DNA of 10,843 nt from an uncultured Veillonella sp. (GTDB taxonomy: Bacteria; Bacillota; Negativicutes; Veillonellales; Veillonellaceae), in assembly GCA_934202215.1 (NCBI GenBank), contig CAKPXR010000045.1, positions 1 to 10,843 on the forward strand, read 5' to 3'. The notes beneath the pieces are model-generated. The model did no database searches. It worked only from the letters and a program-made list of their open reading frames with translations, and was not told the origin of the DNA. The position numbers and the translations under genes are program-made. Below, piece by piece: positions 6,359 to 10,843 of this stretch (its first letter is position 1; each line of letters starts with the position of its first letter).

Positions 6359-6383
6359 TATAATATAACATTGTTATATTATA
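6359..6383. promoter_or_regulatory. Palindromic operator overlapping the DUF3100 promoter
   Basis: Two perfect 12-base arms (6359-6370 and 6372-6383) flank one central base; the core is AATATAACA/TGTTATATT. The right arm contains the whole -10 box, and the rest covers the likely start site, so a bound protein would block transcription. A related imperfect site, AATAACAATTATT, lies between the -35 and -10 boxes. No regulator gene is in the window, so the binding factor must be encoded elsewhere. Confidence 0.65.
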
Positions 6384-6407
6384 AATAATTGTTATTAAAA
6401 GTGTCAA
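6378..6407 (-). promoter_or_regulatory. Promoter of the DUF3100-M20 unit
   Basis: On the minus strand TTGACA (6402-6407) and TATAAT (6378-6383), both perfect sigma-A-type boxes, are 18 bases apart. The start site is expected near 6371, about 33 bases before the DUF3100 ATG. It lies downstream of the recO terminator, so the unit is transcribed independently of the era operon. Confidence 0.85.
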
Positions 6408-6480
6408 CTACAGATGCACATATGTCTATTTGGCTTATCTTTTTTCAATCATATAAATACCCTTTTCAGCATCAATAAAC

Positions 6481-6512
6481 AAAAGGCAGTTTGATTTCTC
6501 AAACTGCCTTTT
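6481..6512 (-). terminator. Terminator of the phoH-recO operon
   Basis: Perfect 14-bp stem (6481-6494 with 6499-6512, core AAGGCAGTTTGA) and a 4-base loop, 8 bases after the recO stop codon. On the minus strand it runs into TTTTGTTTATT, a good U-rich tail for an intrinsic terminator. Confidence 0.92.
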
Positions 6513-6519
6513 ACTATCA

Positions 6520-7224
6520 TTAAATTATGGAATTTAAAAACTTAACGCTTTGTAATGGTTTACCGATTTCTTGCTCGCAGTATGCAAATAATAGCTTTTC
6601 AAGTTCCTTCCAAATTGTTTTAGGAAGTTCTATAGGCGTGTCTTCACCCCACTGATAACCAAGAATTTGTGGTAATCCAGCTTTCACAGAATGAGAAATA
6701 CTAAGATTTGTTGTTTCTCGCACCTGCATCCAGAATGGATCAATACCATCTTGATGTGAAAAAGCATTAGCGCTGGGCACAACCCCCGCTAAGGACAGCA
6801 ATTGCCATCCAAGCATTATCGTTCCTAACTGTACATTGCGGCGCCGAATTTGCTTGGAGTAGTTTACAACGGTATCAAATACCTTGCGATCTACATCGTA
6901 CATAGCAAATAGTTCTTGAATAAGCTCACTGGCCACTGCAGCATAAGCAATATTATCTAAATTTAGATCTAACGATTCTACCACATAGGAACCATCAATT
7001 TGTGTGACATTTACATATTCACCATCAGGTACTACTGTGATATACATGGCACTAAAGGGACGTAAATAGGAACTATTACGCATGGTCATCATACGCTTAT
7101 GCGGTATAGATGCACGAATTAGCCCCAAGCTAGGTGTGATAAAAGTAAATACAGAGTATAGCTTATATTTTTTTCGACTAATGACGATGGCAGGTGTGTT
7201 AAAACCACCATTAAGCTTCTTCAT
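6520..7224 (-). CDS. recO: DNA repair protein RecO
   Basis: RecO works with RecF/RecR to load RecA onto SSB-coated single-stranded DNA at gaps, and anneals complementary strands. The 234 residues are close to the usual length of about 240-250. The N-terminal part (about 1-80) has the OB-fold pattern: TPAIVISRKKYKLYSVFTFITPSLGLIRASIPHKR split over its strands, then LRPFSAMYI. The C-terminal helical domain includes RRRNVQLGTIMLGWQLLSLAGVVP, typical of RecO. I see no four-cysteine zinc site, which some relatives have. The start overlaps the end of the CorC-type gene by 14 bases, so the two are coupled. It is the last gene of the operon before a strong terminator. The era-recO order is conserved in many Firmicutes, supporting the call despite low sequence conservation of the family. 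Confidence 0.88.
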   Translation of the reverse strand: MKKLNGGFNTPAIVISRKKYKLYSVFTFITPSLGLIRASIPHKRMMTMRNSSYLRPFSAMYITVVPDGEYVNVTQIDGSYVVESLDLNLDNIAYAAVASELIQELFAMYDVDRKVFDTVVNYSKQIRRRNVQLGTIMLGWQLLSLAGVVPSANAFSHQDGIDPFWMQVRETTNLSISHSVKAGLPQILGYQWGEDTPIELPKTIWKELEKLLFAYCEQEIGKPLQSVKFLNSII

Positions 7225-8542
7225 GTTCTTCTTCCGTTGTTTCCTCTTCAGGTAAAGGTGTTACTTTAATACGAGAAACGCGATACCCTTGCATTTGTGT
7301 TACTTCAAAGGTATATCCCAATGCATCCACAGTATCACCTACGATTGGCGTCCGTTCTAAGAGACCAAATACATAGCCCCCGATTGTATCAGAATCGGAA
7401 TCGTCGATTTCAACGTCCATCATTTCTTCTACTTCATCTACGAGGACCTTGCCATCAAACTCGAAGGACCCATCTGCATAAGCGATTTTAGCTGGTAAGT
7501 GTGGTTCATGTTCATCTTGAATGTCCCCAACGAGCTCTTCAATAATATCTTCAAGCCCTACGAGACCAACCATACCACCGTACTCATCTACAACAACAGC
7601 TTGATAAATACGGCGAGTTCTCATGTATTGTAGTAATGTAGATAATTTCATTACCTCTGGCACAGTTAAAATATCTCGTTTTACATTACGCAAATCCTTA
7701 CGCGCTTGATTAGGACGTTCCATGAGGTCCTTAATATGAACAAGACCGATAATATGATCCTTATCCTCTACACATAGAGGGTAACGGGTATGTGCTTTAG
7801 AGCGAATAAATTTCATTGCTTCATCATAACCGTCTTCAACGAAAATACAGTCCACATCTTGACGCGGTACCATAACCTCTTTAGCTCTACGGTCTACAAA
7901 GTTAAATACATTGTCAATTAACTCCGATTCCACTTGGTCTAGTTGACCTTCTTCATGGCTTCGAGAAATCATCATACGGATTTCTTCTTCAGAGTATACC
8001 AGGTCTAGCTCTGTTAAATATTTTGTTTTGTAAAAGCCCAAAATAACAGTGGAGATTTTACTAGCAATCCAAATGAACGGATATACCAAGCGACCTGCCG
8101 CTACTACGATACGGCAATATGTATTTACGTACTTTGTTGGGAAGGATAAGCCTAATGCTTTAGGTACGATTTCACCAAAGATAAGAACAATTAAGCTAAT
8201 AAATAGCAGTAAAAGTATATCTAGTACAAAGTGCATCCATGTGCTATGTAGATTAAATACCGCTACAAGTTGATCTACGATATTATCAAATACATAGGTA
8301 CCTGTTCCTGCAAGGGCTAAGATAAAAAATAAAATCAAAAACTGAGTCGTATTCAAGAAATACTCAGGGTTTTGATAGAGCCTTAATAAAAACTCTCGAT
8401 CCTTTTCCAAGAGGATATCCATATCCTCTACATGCTCTTTACGAAGACGAGCAAAGGAGAACTTTGCAACCACAAAAAAGTTAATTAAAAATATACATAC
8501 AAGACCAAACCCTATGGGTAACAGGCCATCTACACTATCCAT
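7211..8542 (-). CDS. CNNM/CorC-type membrane protein with CBS pair (HlyC/CorC family)
   Basis: The family is linked to magnesium or cobalt efflux; older names call it hemolysin-like. I start it at ATG 8540-8542, which has AAGGA 6 bases upstream. An ATG five codons earlier (8555-8557) lacks a binding site. This gives 443 residues. The DUF21 membrane domain covers about 5-175 with three or four helices and the hallmark GEIVPK (123-128). A CBS pair covers about 225-340, starting at VMVPR (223-227) and including DEYGGMVGLVGLEDI (319-333). The C-terminal CorC_HlyC domain covers about 352-432 (DGSFEFDGKVLVDEVE...). The tail is acidic (EEETTEEEHEEA). The CBS domains probably bind adenine nucleotide. 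It sits between era and recO and overlaps recO. Family is certain; the transported ion is inferred from relatives. Confidence 0.92.
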   Translation of the reverse strand: MDSVDGLLPIGFGLVCIFLINFFVVAKFSFARLRKEHVEDMDILLEKDREFLLRLYQNPEYFLNTTQFLILFFILALAGTGTYVFDNIVDQLVAVFNLHSTWMHFVLDILLLLFISLIVLIFGEIVPKALGLSFPTKYVNTYCRIVVAAGRLVYPFIWIASKISTVILGFYKTKYLTELDLVYSEEEIRMMISRSHEEGQLDQVESELIDNVFNFVDRRAKEVMVPRQDVDCIFVEDGYDEAMKFIRSKAHTRYPLCVEDKDHIIGLVHIKDLMERPNQARKDLRNVKRDILTVPEVMKLSTLLQYMRTRRIYQAVVVDEYGGMVGLVGLEDIIEELVGDIQDEHEPHLPAKIAYADGSFEFDGKVLVDEVEEMMDVEIDDSDSDTIGGYVFGLLERTPIVGDTVDALGYTFEVTQMQGYRVSRIKVTPLPEEETTEEEHEEA

Positions 8543-8583
8543 CTTAATTCCTTTCATACAATTGAGAAAACAAGTTAGTTTTT

Positions 8584-8613
8584 ATTATAGCAAAAATTAT
8601 TTTCTATAACCAA
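8584..8613 (-). promoter_or_regulatory. Possible internal promoter for the CorC-type gene and recO
   Basis: On the minus strand TTGGTT (8608-8613, in the last codons of era) and TATAAT (8584-8589) are 18 bases apart. TGC precedes TATAAT, giving an extended -10 (TGNTATAAT). It would allow expression of the last two genes apart from the upstream operon. Confidence 0.45.
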
Positions 8614-9496
8614 GTTCAGATAACATGCCAGATTTATTACGCCAATCCTTTTTAACCTTAACCCAAAGGTCTAAGTACACCTTTGTAGCCAATAATTTTT
8701 GAATATCTGCACGCGCTTCAGCACCGAGTTGTTTTAACAATGCCCCTTTTTTACCGATGATGATGCCCTTTTGGGAATCTCGTTCACAGTAGATAGTAGC
8801 GCGAATATAGGTTGTGCCACCATCACGAGTTTTCATTTCATCTACATCTACAGCGATAGCATGAGGAATTTCATCCCGAGTAGACAATAAGATTTTTTCG
8901 CGTACGATATCGGAAATAATTAAACGTTCTGGTTGATCCGTAATCGTATCTTCTGGGAAGTATTGCGGACCTTCAGGTAATGATTCCTCTAATACCTTAA
9001 GAACTTCAGTTAAATTCTCTTTATCCTTTGCAGAAATAGGAATAAGCCCTGCAAATGGGTATGCATCTTGATAAGAAACGATGGCTTCTAAAAGCTCTTC
9101 TTTTTTGAGGGTATCAATCTTATTAACTACTAAGAATACAGGAACCTTTACACGTTTCAATTGTTCAATAATGAAGTTGTCCCCAGGACCGCGCTTTTCA
9201 TTACCTGCTACTACAAATAAAACAGCTTCTGTTTCTTTTAAGGATTCAATAGCAGCATCTACCATGAATTCACCTAATTTATGTTTTGGCTTATGTACAC
9301 CTGGTGTATCCATGAAAACAATTTGTTTTGCTTCATCTGTATATACACAGATAATACGGTTACGCGTTGTTTGAGCCTTATCGGATACGATAGCGATTTT
9401 GTCGCCAATAAGGGCATTAATTAATGTAGATTTACCAACATTTGGGCGTCCTACAACGGCAACAAAGCCAGATTTAAAATGTTCGTTCTTATTCAT
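8597..9496 (-). CDS. era: GTPase Era
   Basis: Era is an essential GTPase that binds the 3' end of 16S rRNA and assists 30S ribosome assembly. I start it at ATG 9494-9496 (299 residues, matching the usual 300 or so). That ATG overlaps the ybeY stop as ATGAATAA, with GGGAGG 12 bases upstream. The eight extra residues of a longer frame starting at 9520 are not family-like and lie inside ybeY. G motifs: GRPNVGKST (16-24), QTTRN (42-46), DTPG (63-66), NKID (125-128) and SAK (155-157). The C-terminal KH RNA-binding domain (about 195-299) carries GKKG at 248-251 with the typical [17 protein letters not shown]. It is translationally coupled to ybeY, which acts in the same ribosome-maturation pathway. 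Nothing unusual is seen. Confidence 0.97.
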   Translation of the reverse strand: MNKNEHFKSGFVAVVGRPNVGKSTLINALIGDKIAIVSDKAQTTRNRIICVYTDEAKQIVFMDTPGVHKPKHKLGEFMVDAAIESLKETEAVLFVVAGNEKRGPGDNFIIEQLKRVKVPVFLVVNKIDTLKKEELLEAIVSYQDAYPFAGLIPISAKDKENLTEVLKVLEESLPEGPQYFPEDTITDQPERLIISDIVREKILLSTRDEIPHAIAVDVDEMKTRDGGTTYIRATIYCERDSQKGIIIGKKGALLKQLGAEARADIQKLLATKVYLDLWVKVKKDWRNKSGMLSELGYRK

Positions 9497-9965
9497 TGTA
9501 TGGTGCATCCTCCCGCACATAACCGAGGTTACCTAAGATAAATTCCTCTTCAGTACGCATCTCTTTTTTATCTTCGTCATTCATATGGTCATAGCCTAAA
9601 ATATGTAAGCAGCTATGAGTCGTTAAATATGCTAATTCTCGTTCAAAACTGTGTCCATATTCAATAGCTTGTTCACGAGTACGCTCTAAGGAAATAATCA
9701 TATCCCCAAGTAAGTGATGTTCCTCTTCACTGCCTTCGTAATCATCCCCTTCATTTAGGGCAAAGGACAATACATCGGTTGGTCTATCAATGCCGCGATA
9801 TTCCTTATTAAGCTCGTGAATTTTAGCATTATCACAGAGTAAAATACTCATTTCATCTTCTTCAAGACCATATACGCGACTTACTTCATCACAGACCTTG
9901 CGTATAACAGCCTCAATATTGGAATCCTCTTGAATTCCTTCATCATAGCTAATATTTATATACAT
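9489..9965 (-). CDS. ybeY: Endoribonuclease YbeY, 16S rRNA maturation factor
   Basis: YbeY is a zinc-dependent RNase for 16S rRNA 3'-end maturation and ribosome quality control. The 158 residues match the family. The zinc signature H-x3-H-x5-H is complete at His117, His121 and His127 ([11 protein letters not shown]). The conserved [10 protein letters not shown] lies at 61-70 and LLGDMIIS at 85-92. The start ATG has AAAGGA five bases upstream and lies 2 bases after the phoH stop codon. Its own stop overlaps the start of era. The phoH-ybeY-era order is the common Firmicute arrangement and links the three in RNA metabolism. No irregularities are seen. Confidence 0.97.
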   Translation of the reverse strand: MYINISYDEGIQEDSNIEAVIRKVCDEVSRVYGLEEDEMSILLCDNAKIHELNKEYRGIDRPTDVLSFALNEGDDYEGSEEEHHLLGDMIISLERTREQAIEYGHSFERELAYLTTHSCLHILGYDHMNDEDKKEMRTEEEFILGNLGYVREDAPYNE

Positions 9966-9967
9966 GC

Positions 9968-10843
9968 TTATCCTTTCGCTATATTCTCTTTGGATACTGC
10001 GTTAGATTCTGCAGTCTCACCAGCTAACTTACGTTCGTGATATGCATCGTAAGCTTTTACAATGCGACCTACTAAATCATGACGGACAACGTCTTGATCG
10101 CTAAAGTAAACCATATTAATACCAGGTACATGACGCAATACCTTTTCAGCCTCGCCGAGACCAGACACAACACGTGGTGGCAAGTCAATTTGCGTCTTAT
10201 CGCCGTTGACTACCATTTTAGAGTTATTACCTAAACGGGTTAAGAACATTTTCATCTGCTCAGCCGTCGTATTTTGTGCTTCATCAAGAATAACGAAAGC
10301 ATTTTCTAATGTACGACCACGCATGTATGCTAGTGGTGCTACCTCGATAGTACCGCGTTCCATAAAGCGTTGTACTTGCTCGATACCAAACATTTCATGT
10401 AATGCATCATACAGAGGTCTCAAATATGGATCTACTTTGTCTTGTAATTCACCAGGTAAAAAGCCTAATCGTTCACCAGCCTCTACAGCAGGGCGAGTCA
10501 AAATAATTTTATCTACATTGCGGTTTTTTAAATAGAATGCAGCTAACGCTACAGCTAGGAAAGTTTTACCTGTACCAGCAGGGCCAATGCCAAAGGTAAT
10601 GGTATTTTTACGAATGCTATCTACATAGTATTTCTGACCTTCCGTTTTAGGCGTAATATTTTTCCCCCGCATATTAACGGATAAGGTATCTTCAAACATA
10701 GTATGTACAGCATCAGCTTTGCCATTAGCAACGAGTTTTGCAGCAATACGAACTTGGGACTCAGTTATAGTACTGCCTTCACGGTATAAGAACACAAGTT
10801 CTTCTAGCGTGCGATACAAGGCCTCTACTTGTTTTTCATCGCC
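9968..10843 (-). CDS. phoH: PhoH-family ATPase (5' end cut by window edge)
   Basis: PhoH-like P-loop ATPase, thought to act in RNA metabolism with YbeY; its precise activity is not settled. The frame is open to the right edge: GDEKQVEA precedes the TTG at 10819, and that is normal PhoH N-terminal sequence, so the gene is partial and 10819 is not its start. About 291 residues are visible, and perhaps 30-40 are missing compared with the usual 320 or so. Walker A is GPAGTGKT (about residue 87-94 of the visible part), followed by the family motifs [18 protein letters not shown] and YMRGRTL, Walker [10 protein letters not shown], and [13 protein letters not shown]. The C-terminal tail ([16 protein letters not shown]) is polar and variable. 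It is followed after 2 bases by ybeY and is the most upstream visible gene of the era operon. Confidence 0.95.
   Translation of the reverse strand, partial: GDEKQVEALYRTLEELVFLYREGSTITESQVRIAAKLVANGKADAVHTMFEDTLSVNMRGKNITPKTEGQKYYVDSIRKNTITFGIGPAGTGKTFLAVALAAFYLKNRNVDKIILTRPAVEAGERLGFLPGELQDKVDPYLRPLYDALHEMFGIEQVQRFMERGTIEVAPLAYMRGRTLENAFVILDEAQNTTAEQMKMFLTRLGNNSKMVVNGDKTQIDLPPRVVSGLGEAEKVLRHVPGINMVYFSDQDVVRHDLVGRIVKAYDAYHERKLAGETAESNAVSKENIAKG

Noticed and set aside
9497..9520. Eight-residue N-terminal extension of Era
   Set aside because: It lies inside ybeY, has no suitable ribosome binding site, and the shorter form matches the family length.
3674..10535. Plus-strand open frames of 64-109 codons
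   Set aside because: All lie within well-supported minus-strand genes (M20, DUF3100, CorC-type, era, phoH), lack good ribosome binding sites and show no family-like sequence.

Overview
The window looks like a low-GC Firmicute, most likely a Veillonella-type Negativicute. The support is the housekeeping gene order phoH-ybeY-era-(CNNM/CorC)-recO, Gram-positive-style Shine-Dalgarno sites (AGGAGG types), consensus TTGACA/TATAAT promoters and a T-box riboswitch. The genus is an inference. Every gene I can support is on the minus strand, so transcription runs from high to low coordinates.

Right part (about 6520-10843): a compact housekeeping operon, phoH (5' end cut by the window edge), ybeY, era, a CNNM/CorC-type membrane protein with CBS domains, and recO. 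Genes overlap or lie a few bases apart. A strong hairpin terminator follows recO. This is RNA quality control, ribosome maturation and DNA repair.

Middle part (about 3579-6407): a metabolic unit. A consensus promoter overlapped by a long palindromic operator drives two overlapping membrane-protein genes (DUF3100-type protein plus a smaller partner, probably two halves of one transporter). A perfect 12-bp hairpin follows, then an M20-family amidohydrolase and a terminator. The layout suggests import of an amide- or peptide-type conjugate followed by hydrolysis in the cytoplasm.

Left part (about 180-3540): a very AT-rich island of short genes without recognisable families. Two encode single-span proteins with a soluble domain and form a small operon. 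The rest encode small multi-span membrane proteins. Two of these genes are broken by one in-frame TAA each (282-611 and 1683-2066); I found them by reading through the stop codons.

Extreme left (1-169): a TTGACA/TACAAT promoter followed by a complete T-box Stem I and Stem III, with a GGC (glycine) specifier at 56-58. The antiterminator and the controlled gene lie beyond the left edge and are predicted to be glyQS. Because recO and glyQS are commonly adjacent in Firmicutes, the transporter/hydrolase unit and the AT-rich island appear to sit as an insertion of about 6.4 kb between them. I saw no CRISPR array, transposase, tRNA, rRNA or recognisable toxin.
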